DNA of 64,000 nt from G963691885 sp963691885 (GTDB lineage: Bacteria > Pseudomonadota > Alphaproteobacteria > UBA8366 > Aestuariispiraceae): assembly GCA_963691885.1 (NCBI GenBank), contig OY829843.1, positions 2,914,001 through 2,978,000 of the forward strand, given 5' to 3'. Positions 16,437-26,054 of the stretch are shown piece after piece. Below the pieces are notes generated by a model. It ran no database searches, was not told the origin of the DNA, and worked only from the letters and a program-made list of their open reading frames with translations. The position numbers were made by a program, and so were the translations under genes. The number at the start of each line of letters is the position of its first letter. The stretch's first letter is position 1.

Positions 16437-17762
16437 GTGAACCCTAATGAAATGACGGCGACAACTGCCGCGAAGTTGATCAGATCAGGTGAATTGGCGT
16501 CCCGTGCCTTGATCGAGTCTTGCCTCGCCCGGATTGACGCGCGAGAGGTCGAGATTTCGGCCTGGGCTTTTCTGGACCCGGAACTCGCCCTTAGCCAGGC
16601 CGATGCCGCCGATAGGGTGATATCGGAAGGGGGTAATCCAGGTCCGCTGCATGGCGTGCCGGTTGGCATCAAGGACATCATCGATACCGCAGATATGCCG
16701 ACAGAACATGGATCTGCCCTGTTTGTCGGTCGACGGCCGAGGGAAGATGCCGCCGCCGTTGCGGCCCTCCGTGCGGCTGGTGCGGTCATCCTTGGTAAAA
16801 CGGTGACGACGGAACTTGCCAATACAAACCCGGCGGCTACCAAGAACCCGCATAATCTGGAACATACGCCTGGCGGCTCCTCTGCAGGGTCTGCGGCGGG
16901 GGTTGCCGATTTCCACATGCCATTGGCACTTGGCACACAGACCGGCGGGTCGGTTATCCGCCCGGCATCTTTTAACGGGATCTACGGGTTGAAACCGACA
17001 CGGGGTCTTATCCCCCGGCGCGGCACCCTGCTGCAATCGCACACGCTGGATACGATTGGCGTCTATGGCCGGTGTATTGAGGACCTGGCGTTGGTTACGG
17101 ATCCTCTTTCCATACCGGACCCGACCGATGCAGAAGGTTTTGAAGGCGTCAGGCCGGGATTGATCGAGGCACTGGAAAAAACCGACGATGCGTCACCGCG
17201 ATTTGCTTTTTTGAAAACACCCGCATGGGATGCGGCAACTCACGAAGCGCAGGTTGCCATACAGGGTTTTGCAAAAGGGTTAGAAGATGCCTGCATATCC
17301 ATCGATCTGGATCCGCCATTCGACAGGGTTTGTACCTATCAAGAAGTCGTCATGGCGGCAGAGAATGACCATTTCTATGGCTCTTGGCTGAGGGAGCAGC
17401 CGGATAAGTTCAGCCCGATGTTGAGCGCCAGGCTGGAGGCGAGCCGGTCTGTTCGGACCAGCGACTATATTGAGGCGCTGCGGGCAAGAGATACCCTGTA
17501 TGATCAAGTGAATGACGTGCTCGGCAGGGTCGATGCCATCCTGTGTCTGAGCGCGCCGGGCCCCGCACCGCAGGGCTTTGCGACGACCGGCAACGCAATC
17601 TTCAACGGGCTGTGGACCTATCTGGGCGTTCCCTGCCTGTCCCTGCCACTGCTTGAGGTCGGCGGCATGCCGCTTGGTGTTCAACTGATCGGTGCAAGGG
17701 GTGGCGAGGCCGCCCTGTTACAGGCGGGCGTCAAGCTGGAACGCTTGATCAATTCTGCCTGA
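16437..17762 (+). CDS. Amidase (amidase signature family)
   Basis: This enzyme of about 441 residues hydrolyses a carboxamide. It carries the Ser-cisSer-Lys triad: Lys in GVPVGIKDIID, Ser pair in TPGGSSAGSAAG and TQTGGSVIRPASF. The substrate cannot be told from sequence; it is not GatA in context because gatB and gatC are absent. I favour GTG 16437 (AGGA 8 nt upstream) or ATG 16452. The frame stays open to 16371, but that is inside a terminator hairpin. It converges on the IS630 copy. Confidence 0.85.
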   Translation: MNPNEMTATTAAKLIRSGELASRALIESCLARIDAREVEISAWAFLDPELALSQADAADRVISEGGNPGPLHGVPVGIKDIIDTADMPTEHGSALFVGRRPREDAAAVAALRAAGAVILGKTVTTELANTNPAATKNPHNLEHTPGGSSAGSAAGVADFHMPLALGTQTGGSVIRPASFNGIYGLKPTRGLIPRRGTLLQSHTLDTIGVYGRCIEDLALVTDPLSIPDPTDAEGFEGVRPGLIEALEKTDDASPRFAFLKTPAWDAATHEAQVAIQGFAKGLEDACISIDLDPPFDRVCTYQEVVMAAENDHFYGSWLREQPDKFSPMLSARLEASRSVRTSDYIEALRARDTLYDQVNDVLGRVDAILCLSAPGPAPQGFATTGNAIFNGLWTYLGVPCLSLPLLEVGGMPLGVQLIGARGGEAALLQAGVKLERLINSA

Positions 17763-17797
17763 GCGACCCTCTAACGAACCCTTAGAGTTGTTTTCAT

Positions 17798-18373
17798 TTA
17801 ATCGTACGCATAGTTAGCGCCTGCGAAGAAGTTCCAGCACTCCGTTTCGGTGAAGAGATCGCATATTGACCCTGTTGCGTTTGTAAGGTCATCGAATGTT
17901 CTGGCCTCGGCCTTTCTGAGATGGGCTTTTAATTTTGAGAAGGCTTGTTCGATTGGGTTCAGGTCTGGCGAATAGGGTGGCAGGAACAGGAACCATGCAC
18001 CGATGTCGTGCAAGGTTTCAGCGGCACGGTCACTTTTATGGGCGGCGAGATTATCGAGGATAACGACATCGCCTCGGCTCAGCGTTGGGGCGAGCTGTGT
18101 CTCGACATAGGTCTCAAAGGCGACCTTGGTCATGGGGGCGTTGAGGATCCATGGTGCGGTGAGGCCGCCGCAGCGCAATCCCGCGATAAAGGTTTGCGTG
18201 CGCCAATGACCGAACGGCGTATGCATGACAAGGCGTTGGCCTTTGGGCGCGCGGCCTCTAAGCCGGGTCATCTTGGTTGTGGTCGCCGTTTCATCAATAA
18301 AAACAAGCCGATGTGGGTCGAGCCGCATGAGAGGTTGTCGCCGGATGATCCAGTGATGACGCGCGCGGCGCAC
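17798..18373 (-). CDS. IS630 transposase, C-terminal (DDE) part
   Basis: These 191 residues hold the catalytic domain: LVFIDETATTTKM (first Asp), VVILDNLAAHKS (second Asp) and LPPYSPDLNPIEQAFSKLKAHLRK (Glu). It continues the N-terminal part in a shifted frame. The two frames would join at the A8 run (complement of 18407-18414), where skipping one A restores KKTLRAREQERADV. The ATG at 18373 is probably not a true start. Confidence 0.85.
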   Translation of the reverse strand: MRRARHHWIIRRQPLMRLDPHRLVFIDETATTTKMTRLRGRAPKGQRLVMHTPFGHWRTQTFIAGLRCGGLTAPWILNAPMTKVAFETYVETQLAPTLSRGDVVILDNLAAHKSDRAAETLHDIGAWFLFLPPYSPDLNPIEQAFSKLKAHLRKAEARTFDDLTNATGSICDLFTETECWNFFAGANYAYD

Positions 18374-18374
18374 A

Positions 18375-18770
18375 TCAGCGCGCTCTTGTTCCCGTGCCCG
18401 CAGCGTTTTTTTTATAGCGGTATCCCGCCTTAATCAGAAACCGGCATAGCGTCGCCTTGCTGGTCTTAACCCCCAGCGTCGCACTCAATTCGTCCGCCAA
18501 TTCCCTGAGCGTGATATCGGGCTGTGCATCGACAAGGTCAATGACAAACGCTCTATAGGGTTCGAGCGTCCCGGTGCCGACAGGACGACGACGACCAGGG
18601 CCGCACAATCCGCGACCTTGACGGAACCGCTGCATCAACTTGATCGCAAAGCTTGGGCTGACACCGTAAAGGCGTGCCGCTGATCGGCACGAGTGACCGG
18701 CAATAACGTAAGAAAAAATACGCTCCCGCAAATCCATCGAAATGACTGATGACATAATCCCGGTCTCCAA
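18375..18770 (-). CDS. IS630 transposase, N-terminal (helix-turn-helix) part
   Basis: These 131 residues contain helix-turn-helix domains (DLRERIFSYVIAGHSCRSAA and ITLRELADELSATLGVKTSKA) that bind the element ends. The frame leaves the correct phase after RYKK at a run of eight A residues and ends at 18375. IS630 elements often make the full transposase by slippage at A-rich runs, so this could be programmed or a disabling indel. Confidence 0.85.
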   Translation of the reverse strand: METGIMSSVISMDLRERIFSYVIAGHSCRSAARLYGVSPSFAIKLMQRFRQGRGLCGPGRRRPVGTGTLEPYRAFVIDLVDAQPDITLRELADELSATLGVKTSKATLCRFLIKAGYRYKKNAAGTGTRAR

Positions 18771-18835
18771 AATAAAAACAGGGAATCATGCTTCGTAGAA
18801 ATCTCAAAACCGATTCCGACTAAACGGAACCCGCT

Positions 18836-19771
18836 CTAGATACCCGTGCCGACCACACCATCGGTCAGGTTGTTCAGGTATTGCTGGACATAGTCCATAC
18901 CGACCATCTCACTAAACGCGGACATCAGTTCTTTCGTCACTGGTCCTGGATTGCCTGGAAAGGCTTTGCCGTTCAGAGACCCCAGAGGGCAGATGCAGAG
19001 ACTGGTGGAGGTGAAGAACGCTTCATCCGCATTGGCGGCCTGCTGCGGGTTGATGGGGCGCTCTTCCAGGGTAAAGCCGCATTTTTCGGCCAACTCAATC
19101 GTAACGCGACGGGTGACACCGTCTAGAATATATTCCGTGGTCGGGGTGGATATGACACCATCTTTTATAATGAAGACGTTGCACCCGGCCCCCTCACAGA
19201 GATTGCCCCGTTCATCCAGCAGCAGGGCCCAGGATCCGGGGCTGACCGCGCTGACCTCTTTTTGGGCCAGTTTCATGTTCATGTAATTGTTTGTCTTGGC
19301 ATTCGGGCTGAGCGCGCTGGGCGGTGTCCGCCGGATCGCGGATGTGACCGCAGAAATCCCGTCCCGGAACATTGCGGCCCGGGTCTGAAGTGGCAGCGGC
19401 GTGCATTCGACCACCACTGTCGGTCCGGTATCTTCGCCGCCCATCCCATCGACGGGAATCGCACCGCTGGAGATCCTCTGGCTCACCCAATAGTCGCTAT
19501 CCTTGTCTAGAAGAGGTGCGTTTTGTCTCACCACTTCTTCGGTGATCGAGATCATCTCTTCCTTTGAAAGGCATGGATCGATCCGCACGTAAGAAAGGGT
19601 ATCGTAGAGACGGTCGATATGTTCTTTCAGGCGGAACGGCACCCCATGAAAAGTACGCGCAGTGTCAAAGACAGCGTCTCCATAGATGAACCCCGCATCG
19701 CGAAACGTGATCATGGCACGGCTTTCCGGCAGGATTTCGCCATTCAACCAGGCGACGCGTTCATTCCTCAT
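18836..19771 (-). CDS. Class IV PLP aminotransferase
   Basis: This 311-residue protein is a fold-type IV transaminase (branched-chain or D-amino-acid type). It shows FRDAGFIYGDAVFDTART, the Lys-containing SPNAKTNNYMNMKLAQ, ALLLDERGNLCEGAGCNVF and ILDGVTRRV. Substrate specificity cannot be decided. Its original stop appears to have been TAA: IS630 inserted at that TA and the stop is now TAG, made with the first base of the IS, so the protein is unchanged. The acyl-CoA synthetase gene follows immediately upstream on the same strand. Confidence 0.92.
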   Translation of the reverse strand: MRNERVAWLNGEILPESRAMITFRDAGFIYGDAVFDTARTFHGVPFRLKEHIDRLYDTLSYVRIDPCLSKEEMISITEEVVRQNAPLLDKDSDYWVSQRISSGAIPVDGMGGEDTGPTVVVECTPLPLQTRAAMFRDGISAVTSAIRRTPPSALSPNAKTNNYMNMKLAQKEVSAVSPGSWALLLDERGNLCEGAGCNVFIIKDGVISTPTTEYILDGVTRRVTIELAEKCGFTLEERPINPQQAANADEAFFTSTSLCICPLGSLNGKAFPGNPGPVTKELMSAFSEMVGMDYVQQYLNNLTDGVVGTGI

Positions 19772-19804
19772 GGGACAGGTTTCCTTATGGTCTTGATGAT
19801 GGGA

Positions 19805-21430
19805 CTACAGCGCCTTCGCCTGATCCCTTAGGATGAATTTCTGGACTTTGCCGGTTGAGGTCTTGGGCAACGGTCCAAAGATCACGGTTTTCGGGATTTT
19901 GTAGGACGCCATATTCTCGCGGCAAAAGGCGATGATATCCGTGTCAGAGACAGTTGCACCTTCGCGCAGGGAAACAAAGGCGCAGGGCGTTTCACCCCAT
20001 TTTTCGTCAGGGCGCCCAACGACGGCGACCTCAATCACATCGGGATGGGTGTAGAGCGCGTTTTCCACCTCGATCGTCGAGATGTTTTCGCCACCGGAAA
20101 TGATGATGTCCTTGGAGCGGTCTTTCAGCTCGATATAACTGTCCTCATGCCAGACACCCAGATCACCGGAATGGAACCATCCACCGGCAAAGGCCTCTTC
20201 CGTTGCGGTCGGGTTTTTAAGATACCCGCGCATAACGATATTGCCACGGAACATAATCTCGCCCATGGTTTTGCCGTCCTTTGGAACGGGTTGCATGGTT
20301 TGCGGATCCATGACCGAGAGATCTTCCAGTGTGGTATAGCCGACACCCTGCCGCGCTTTTTTGGCTGCCCGCTCGTCCGGGTCCAGCTCTGACCATTCTT
20401 CATGCCAGGCGCAGACGACGGCGGGTCCATAGACCTCGGTCAATCCATAGACATGGGTGATATGGAAACCCTCTTCCTCCATCCGTTTCAGAACGGCGGG
20501 GGGTGGGGGTGCCGCCGCGGTCATGACCTCAACCACTCTCGGAAGGGGGCGTTTTTCGGTCTCGGTGGCGTTGATCATCATGCCCAGCACAATCGGTGCG
20601 CCGCACATATGGCTGACAGTTTCATCGGCGATGGCATTATATATATTGGTCGCGCTCACCTGTCGCAGACAGACGGATGTTCCTGCAATGGCGGCCAGCG
20701 TCCAGGGAAAGCACCAGCCGTTGCAATGAAACATCGGAAGGGTCCAGAGATATCGCGCCTCAACCCCGATGCCCCAGGTCACCACATTGTCCAGGGCCAA
20801 AAGATAAGCCCCGCGATGATGATAGACGACCCCTTTCGGATTGCCCGTCGTGCCTGAGGTATAGTTTAGCGCAATGGCATCCCATTCGTCCCCGGGCGGT
20901 GCCCAATTGAAATCGGCATCCCCGGTTGCCAGAAAATCCTCATACTCGATCTCACCCAGTTTCTCACCGCCGGGGCCCTCGCTGTCGTCGCTGTCTACGA
21001 CGATCAGGTCCTTGCGTTCGATCTTTTCCAGGACTTGGCGAACCGTTGGGGCATATTCCGTATCGGTGATCAGGACCTTGGCCTCCCCGTGGTCCAGGAT
21101 GAAAGCAATGGTCGCTGCATCAAGCCGGGTGTTCAGCGCGTTGAGGACAGCGCCTGCCATCGGTACGCCGTAATGCGCCTCATACAGTGCCGGGATATTC
21201 GGGCTCATAATTGCAACGGTATCCCCTTTGCCGATGCCGCGTTTTTGAAGGGCGCTCGCCAATTGCCGGCAGCGGTCATAGGTCTTGGACCAGCTGCGCT
21301 CGATGCGTTTGTGAACAATCGCGGTCTTGTTGGGATAAACGGTTGCTGCACGCCGCAGAAAGGACAGGGGTGTCAGCGCAGCGAAATTGGCGTCATTCTG
21401 ATCCAGACCCTGTTCAAAAATACTTGTCAT
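19805..21430 (-). CDS. Acyl-CoA synthetase (AMP-binding, DmdB/AAE type)
   Basis: This 541-residue ANL-family ligase activates a carboxylate with ATP and CoA. Motifs are LNYTSGTTGNPKGVVYHHRG, LPMFHCNGW (typical of the DmdB / plant AAE branch), VYGLTEVYGP, FHSGDLGVWH, KDRSKDIIISGGENIS and the catalytic Lys in PKTSTGKVQKF. The start is ATG 21430, preceded by AGGGGA; an extra 91 codons upstream are open but unlike the family. The substrate may be a short or medium-chain acid or methylmercaptopropionate; no dmd genes are nearby. It is divergent from prpE. Confidence 0.9.
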   Translation of the reverse strand: MTSIFEQGLDQNDANFAALTPLSFLRRAATVYPNKTAIVHKRIERSWSKTYDRCRQLASALQKRGIGKGDTVAIMSPNIPALYEAHYGVPMAGAVLNALNTRLDAATIAFILDHGEAKVLITDTEYAPTVRQVLEKIERKDLIVVDSDDSEGPGGEKLGEIEYEDFLATGDADFNWAPPGDEWDAIALNYTSGTTGNPKGVVYHHRGAYLLALDNVVTWGIGVEARYLWTLPMFHCNGWCFPWTLAAIAGTSVCLRQVSATNIYNAIADETVSHMCGAPIVLGMMINATETEKRPLPRVVEVMTAAAPPPPAVLKRMEEEGFHITHVYGLTEVYGPAVVCAWHEEWSELDPDERAAKKARQGVGYTTLEDLSVMDPQTMQPVPKDGKTMGEIMFRGNIVMRGYLKNPTATEEAFAGGWFHSGDLGVWHEDSYIELKDRSKDIIISGGENISTIEVENALYTHPDVIEVAVVGRPDEKWGETPCAFVSLREGATVSDTDIIAFCRENMASYKIPKTVIFGPLPKTSTGKVQKFILRDQAKAL

Positions 21431-21602
21431 CCGCGTTTCCCCTGAGAGCTTTTTGATCTTTTGCGATGGTTTTTCACCGTAGGTCCGGGATTGATCCTGA
21501 TCAAGGTGGTGAACGGGGTTTTCAACCATAACAATCCCCTTCAGGATGCAATCCAGGAAAGATGCAGACCGGAATACCGGTTTTACAGGTGGGAGGCGAT
21601 TT

Positions 21603-23498
21603 ATGGGCAAGCTGGACGAGCTGCAGGAATGGGCGATATCGGATCCGGAAGGGTACTGGGCGGATGCTGCAAAAGCGATCGACTGGATCAAGCCCTGGGA
21701 CAAGGTCCTAGATGACAGTCGGGCACCGCATTTCTATCGCTGGTTTTCAGGTGCGGAATGCAACACCTGTTACAATGCCGTCGATCGCCATGTAGAAGCT
21801 GGCCTGGGCGACCGGGACGCCATCATCTATGACAGTCCGATCACCGGTGCGAAGCGCACGATCACTTACGCCGTCTTGCAGGACAAGGTTGCCAGATGCG
21901 CTGGAATGCTCAAAGCGCGCGGGGTTACCAAGGGTGATCGCGTCATCATCTATATGCCGATGATCCCTCAGGCCGCTGTCGCGATGCTGGCCTGTGCGCG
22001 GTTGGGGGCGGTTCATTCTGTTGTCTTCGGTGGCTTCGCGGCTGCTGAATTGGCCACCCGCGTAAAGGATTGCGCGCCGAAAGCCATCATTACGGCCTCT
22101 TGTGGTATTGAGCCGGGACGCGTTGTTGCTTATCAGCCGATGATTGAAGGGGCGCTGGAGCTGCAGCCCGGAATCGTCGAGAGCATCTTTGTCGTGCAGC
22201 GGGAACAGGCTGACTGGACGCTGGTCGAGGGCCGGGACACGGACTGGCGTGACGGGATGGAAAGTGCCACTCCCGCCGATTGTGTTCCGGTGGCGGCGAC
22301 TGACCCGCTTTACATTCTCTACACATCTGGCACCACCGGGCAGCCCAAAGGCGTTGTCCGGGATAATGGCGGCCATATGGTCGCGCTGAAATGGTCGATG
22401 AAAAACATCTACAATATCGATCCGGGTGAGGTGTATTGGGCGGCGTCTGACGTCGGTTGGGTGGTTGGCCATTCCTATATCGTTTACGCACCGCTGCTTC
22501 ATGCCTGCACAACGGTCCTGTTTGAAGGAAAGCCTGTCGGCACGCCTGATGCCGGAACGTTCTGGCGGGTGATTGAGGAACATGGGGTTGTCACGCTCTT
22601 CACGGCACCAACCGCGTTTCGGGCGATCCGGAAGGAGGATCCGGATGCCGATCTCATGGCGAAATATGACTTGTCGAAATTTCGGGCGCTCTTCCTTGCT
22701 GGCGAGCGGTGCGACCCGGACACCCTGCATTGGGCAGAGGATAAGTTGAAAGTGCCGGTGATTGATCATTGGTGGCAGACGGAGTCCGGCTGGCCAATGG
22801 TGTCCAACTGCCTCGGGATTGAGCCGCTGCCGGTCAAGGCCGGGTCACCAACCCGTGCTGTTCCAGGATTTAATGTACAGGTGCTTGATGATGCCTGCCA
22901 GGAGGTCCCAGCCGGGGAGATGGGCGCGATCAGCATCAAATTGCCTCTACCGCCATCCTGCCTGCCAACCCTGTGGAATGCGGATGAGCGCTGGATCGAG
23001 AGCTACCTGACCGACTACCCCGGCTTCTATAAGACGGGTGATGCAGGGTATATGGATGAAAACGGCTATCTCTATGTGATGTCGCGGACCGACGATATCA
23101 TCAATGTCGCAGGCCATCGTCTGTCGACCGGTGCTATGGAAGAGGTGCTGGCCACCCATCCGGCCGTTGCGGAATGTGCCGTTATTGGGGTCAGCGACAC
23201 ACTGAAAGGGCAATTGCCGCTGGGCTTTCTGGTTCTGAAATCCGGTTCCGACAGTGATGCGGATGCGATCACCGGCGAGGTCGTCAAGCTGGTTCGGGAG
23301 AAGATTGGGCCCGTCGCCGCGTTCAAGACAGCTGTCGTCGTTCCGCGGCTGCCAAAGACGCGCTCTGGTAAAATCCTTCGGGCCACCATGGTGAAGATTG
23401 CCGATAATGCAGAGTTCAAGATGCCGGCCACGATTGATGACCCGGCCATTCTGGATGAGATCAGAGCCGCGCTGCAGCCTGTGGGCTATGGCGGTTAG
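21603..23498 (+). CDS. prpE: Propionyl-CoA synthetase (acetyl-CoA synthetase family)
   Basis: This 631-residue AMP-forming ligase has the ACAS N-terminal domain (YWADAAKAIDWIKPWDKVLD), YTSGTTGQPKGVVRDNGGH, VIDHWWQTESGWPM, YKTGDAGYMDENGYLYVMSR, the hinge DDIINVAGHRLSTG and the catalytic Lys in KTRSGKILRATM. The residues fit PrpE rather than Acs: an RDNGGH after the P-loop and a length near 630. ATG 21603 follows GGGAGG. No prpBCD genes are in the window, so it may serve general propionate or acetate activation. Confidence 0.9.
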   Translation: MGKLDELQEWAISDPEGYWADAAKAIDWIKPWDKVLDDSRAPHFYRWFSGAECNTCYNAVDRHVEAGLGDRDAIIYDSPITGAKRTITYAVLQDKVARCAGMLKARGVTKGDRVIIYMPMIPQAAVAMLACARLGAVHSVVFGGFAAAELATRVKDCAPKAIITASCGIEPGRVVAYQPMIEGALELQPGIVESIFVVQREQADWTLVEGRDTDWRDGMESATPADCVPVAATDPLYILYTSGTTGQPKGVVRDNGGHMVALKWSMKNIYNIDPGEVYWAASDVGWVVGHSYIVYAPLLHACTTVLFEGKPVGTPDAGTFWRVIEEHGVVTLFTAPTAFRAIRKEDPDADLMAKYDLSKFRALFLAGERCDPDTLHWAEDKLKVPVIDHWWQTESGWPMVSNCLGIEPLPVKAGSPTRAVPGFNVQVLDDACQEVPAGEMGAISIKLPLPPSCLPTLWNADERWIESYLTDYPGFYKTGDAGYMDENGYLYVMSRTDDIINVAGHRLSTGAMEEVLATHPAVAECAVIGVSDTLKGQLPLGFLVLKSGSDSDADAITGEVVKLVREKIGPVAAFKTAVVVPRLPKTRSGKILRATMVKIADNAEFKMPATIDDPAILDEIRAALQPVGYGG

Positions 23499-23520
23499 GG
23501 CTGATCTAGCGCCGATCAAA

Positions 23521-24543
23521 TTAACGTTCCACGGCCAGCATGATCTTGCCGATATGGGTGCTGGTTTCCATCAGCGCGTGGGCATCAGCGGCATGATCCA
23601 GCGGGAAGGTTCGGAAAAGAACCGGGGCAACTTTCTCGGCGCTCAGTAAAGGCCAGATATGCGATTCCAGCTCACGGGCGATCGTGGCCTTGCGATCATC
23701 GCTTTGCGGACGCAAAGTCGCGCCGGTGATGACCAGGCGTTTCAGCATGACTTTCCGCATGTCGATATCACCCTTTGATCCCTGCAAAAAGGCGATGAAG
23801 ACGTAACGGCCTTCCGTGGCCAGCAAATTGATATTGGGTTGGATGTAATCCCCACCAACCATGTCGATGATAACATCGACACCTTTGCCGCCAGTGGCTT
23901 CTTTTGCAGCCGCCGCCCAGTCATCGGTCTTGTAGTTCAGAACCAGATCGGCACCCAGCGTTCGACAGGCGTCCGCTTTCTCTGCGGACCCGACCGTTGT
24001 GATGACCTGCGCCCCGAATGCCTTGGCCAGTTGGATCGCGGTTGTGCCAATGCCGCTGGAACCGCCATGGATCAGCAGCCATTCGCCGGCTGTCAGACCA
24101 GCCCGCATGAAGACATTGCTGTAGACCGTAAAGAATGTTTCGGGCAGCGCGGCGGCGCGGACCATATCGTAATTGGCCGGGACGGGCAGACAGTGATCCG
24201 CTTGTGTTACACAGTATTCCGCATAACCACCACCCGGGGTCAGCGCGCAAACCGCGTCACCCACTTGCCAGCGTGTCACGCCCTCGCCAAGACCAACAAC
24301 ATAGCCGGAAACTTCCAGTCCGGGCAGATCACTGGCCCCCGGAGGTGGCGGGTATAGTCCTGCCCGCTGCATGACGTCAGGGCGGTTCACCCCGGCGGCC
24401 TCAACCCGGATCAGAACCTCCCCTGGAGCAGGCGTTGGCAGGGGGCGCTTGGTCGGTTTTAAAACCTCGGCGCCGCCGGGTTCGCTGATCTCAATCGCCG
24501 TCATCTTTTCGGGGAGGGGATCTGTGACTTTGAACGGGGGCAT
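23521..24543 (-). CDS. NAD(P)H:quinone oxidoreductase, zinc-free MDR family
   Basis: This 340-residue zeta-crystallin/PIG3-like oxidoreductase lacks the Zn-binding Cys and His residues of alcohol dehydrogenases. It shows GVNRPDVMQRAGLYPPPPGAS (PIG3-type), the NADPH fold signature IHGGSSGIGTTAIQLAKAFGA and IDMVGGDYI. It probably reduces quinones or enones. I place the start at ATG 24543 because GGAG lies 7 nt upstream; the frame is open to 24672. It is divergent from the DUF1192 gene and convergent with prpE. Confidence 0.9.
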   Translation of the reverse strand: MPPFKVTDPLPEKMTAIEISEPGGAEVLKPTKRPLPTPAPGEVLIRVEAAGVNRPDVMQRAGLYPPPPGASDLPGLEVSGYVVGLGEGVTRWQVGDAVCALTPGGGYAEYCVTQADHCLPVPANYDMVRAAALPETFFTVYSNVFMRAGLTAGEWLLIHGGSSGIGTTAIQLAKAFGAQVITTVGSAEKADACRTLGADLVLNYKTDDWAAAAKEATGGKGVDVIIDMVGGDYIQPNINLLATEGRYVFIAFLQGSKGDIDMRKVMLKRLVITGATLRPQSDDRKATIARELESHIWPLLSAEKVAPVLFRTFPLDHAADAHALMETSTHIGKIMLAVER

Positions 24544-24670
24544 CGCGGTCTCCAACCTTGTGAAATTTCGTCGCCTCTGATTTTCCAAGCCTGTCATGGT
24601 CAGGGGTTGGCCTCTGTCTGCCGTACAGTCCATAGTTGCGCAAGAGGGAAGATGAACAGGATAACGCGTC

Positions 24671-24856
24671 ATGGCCTATGAAGATGATGAAGAGGGTAAA
24701 CCAAAAACCCTGGAACAGGTTGATCTTAAACCTTTATCCATTGAAGCGCTGGAGCTGTATATCGAAGAGAGAAAAGCCGAAATCGAGCGCGCAAAAGCGA
24801 TGATTGACTCAAAGAAAGCGGCCCGCGGCGCTGCTGCGTCTTTCTTTAAGAATTGA
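24671..24856 (+). CDS. DUF1192 small protein
   Basis: This 61-residue protein (DLKPLSIEALELYIEERKAEIERAK...) has the DUF1192 signature LsveELeeRia.L..EI.R and a helical charged body. The family is restricted to alphaproteobacteria and its function is unknown. An AGGA site precedes the ATG. It lies 58 bp upstream of the next MDR gene on the same strand and may be co-transcribed. Confidence 0.88.
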   Translation: MAYEDDEEGKPKTLEQVDLKPLSIEALELYIEERKAEIERAKAMIDSKKAARGAAASFFKN

Positions 24857-24914
24857 CCCAACCCGGACCCAATTTGTGAACAAGCCGTTTGTGCGGCATT
24901 CAGGGAGTATCGAT

Positions 24915-25940
24915 ATGGCTGAAAACAGAGGCTGGATCCTCAATTCCTATCCAACCGGTATGCCGGTCAAGGATAATTGGACCTTCGAGACATTGGAGAT
25001 GCCAAAGCCCGGCCCGGGTGAAGTTCTGATCAAGACCATCTACCTCTCCGTTGATCCCTATATGCGAGGCCGGATCAGTGCGGCTGCCAACTATGCGGCC
25101 GGTGTTCAGATTGGCGAGGTGATGCATGGTGGCGGTGTTGGGATTGTTGTTGAGAGCAATGATGCAAGCCTGAAAGTCGGGGATGTCGTCGAGAGCTTTC
25201 ATTTCGGATGGCAGGAATACAACGTGCAGGCGGCAGACGCCCTGAACCGCGTTGATCCCTCCTTGGGGCCTATCCATTCTGCTTTGAGTTATCTCGGCAT
25301 GCCAGGTCTGACCGCGTATTTTGCCCTGCTGCATAACGGCGAATTGAAAGAAGGGGACGACGTCATCATCTCTGCCGCCAGCGGGGCTGTTGGGCAAATT
25401 GCCGGTCAGATTGCCACAATAAAGGGCGCGCGACCGGTCGCGATTGCCAGTTCGGATGAAAAGCTCGCCTGGTGCCGGGAATTGGGATACGCGGATACGA
25501 TCAATTACCGAACGGTTGATGATCTTGAGGCGGCGATAAAAAAGGCCTGTCCGGACGGGGTCGACGTGTTTTTTGATAATACAGCGGGCCCGATCCATGA
25601 CGCTGTGATGAAAAACCTGGCGCTTTATGCCCGAATTATCATCTGTGGGACCGTTGCCTTGGCCGCAAAATTTGATGAAAAAGACATCGGTGAACGATTC
25701 CTGCGCGCCATTCTGGTGTCTCGCGCGAAAATGCAGGGTTTTCTTCTTTGGGACTATACCGATCACTTTGAAACGGCGAAAAATGAGCTTTCCGGCTGGG
25801 TTAAAGAGGGCAAGTTGCGCCATCGCGAGGACTGGATGGAGGGGATAGACTCCATGCCCGACGCCTTTCTGCGACTGTTGAGAAGCGAGAATTTCGGCAA
25901 ACAGTTGATCAAAATTGCGGATGATCCATTTGAGAAGTGA
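24915..25940 (+). CDS. NADP-dependent oxidoreductase (prostaglandin/leukotriene reductase-like)
   Basis: This 341-residue zinc-free MDR enzyme of the YncB/curcumin-reductase type has SVDPYMRGRI, GMPGLTAYFALL, the nucleotide motif ISAASGAVGQIAGQIA and FFDNTAGPIHDAVM. It should reduce the double bond of alpha,beta-unsaturated carbonyls with NADPH. ATG 24915 follows a GGGAG site. It is the second MDR gene within 1.5 kb, divergent from the first. Confidence 0.9.
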   Translation: MAENRGWILNSYPTGMPVKDNWTFETLEMPKPGPGEVLIKTIYLSVDPYMRGRISAAANYAAGVQIGEVMHGGGVGIVVESNDASLKVGDVVESFHFGWQEYNVQAADALNRVDPSLGPIHSALSYLGMPGLTAYFALLHNGELKEGDDVIISAASGAVGQIAGQIATIKGARPVAIASSDEKLAWCRELGYADTINYRTVDDLEAAIKKACPDGVDVFFDNTAGPIHDAVMKNLALYARIIICGTVALAAKFDEKDIGERFLRAILVSRAKMQGFLLWDYTDHFETAKNELSGWVKEGKLRHREDWMEGIDSMPDAFLRLLRSENFGKQLIKIADDPFEK

Positions 25941-26054
25941 TGGTCGATTTACTGTCGAACCATGAAAAGATTGGCTTTTTCAACGAATCACCGTAATATT
26001 TATGTGTGTTAACCTCTTGTTAGTAAGTATATGGCAAAGTTAATACATCCCAGC

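Larger units (their letters stand above)
17785..18836 (-). mobile_element. IS630-family insertion sequence, about 1052 bp
   Basis: Imperfect terminal inverted repeats start GAGTTGTTTTCATTTAATCG (left) and GAGCGGGTTCCGTTTAGTCG (right, minus strand). Both are bordered by TA (17783-17784 and 18837-18838), the dinucleotide target duplicated by the IS630/Tc1 superfamily. The transposase is in two frames on the minus strand. The right end lies inside the stop codon of the class IV aminotransferase gene. Confidence 0.9.
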
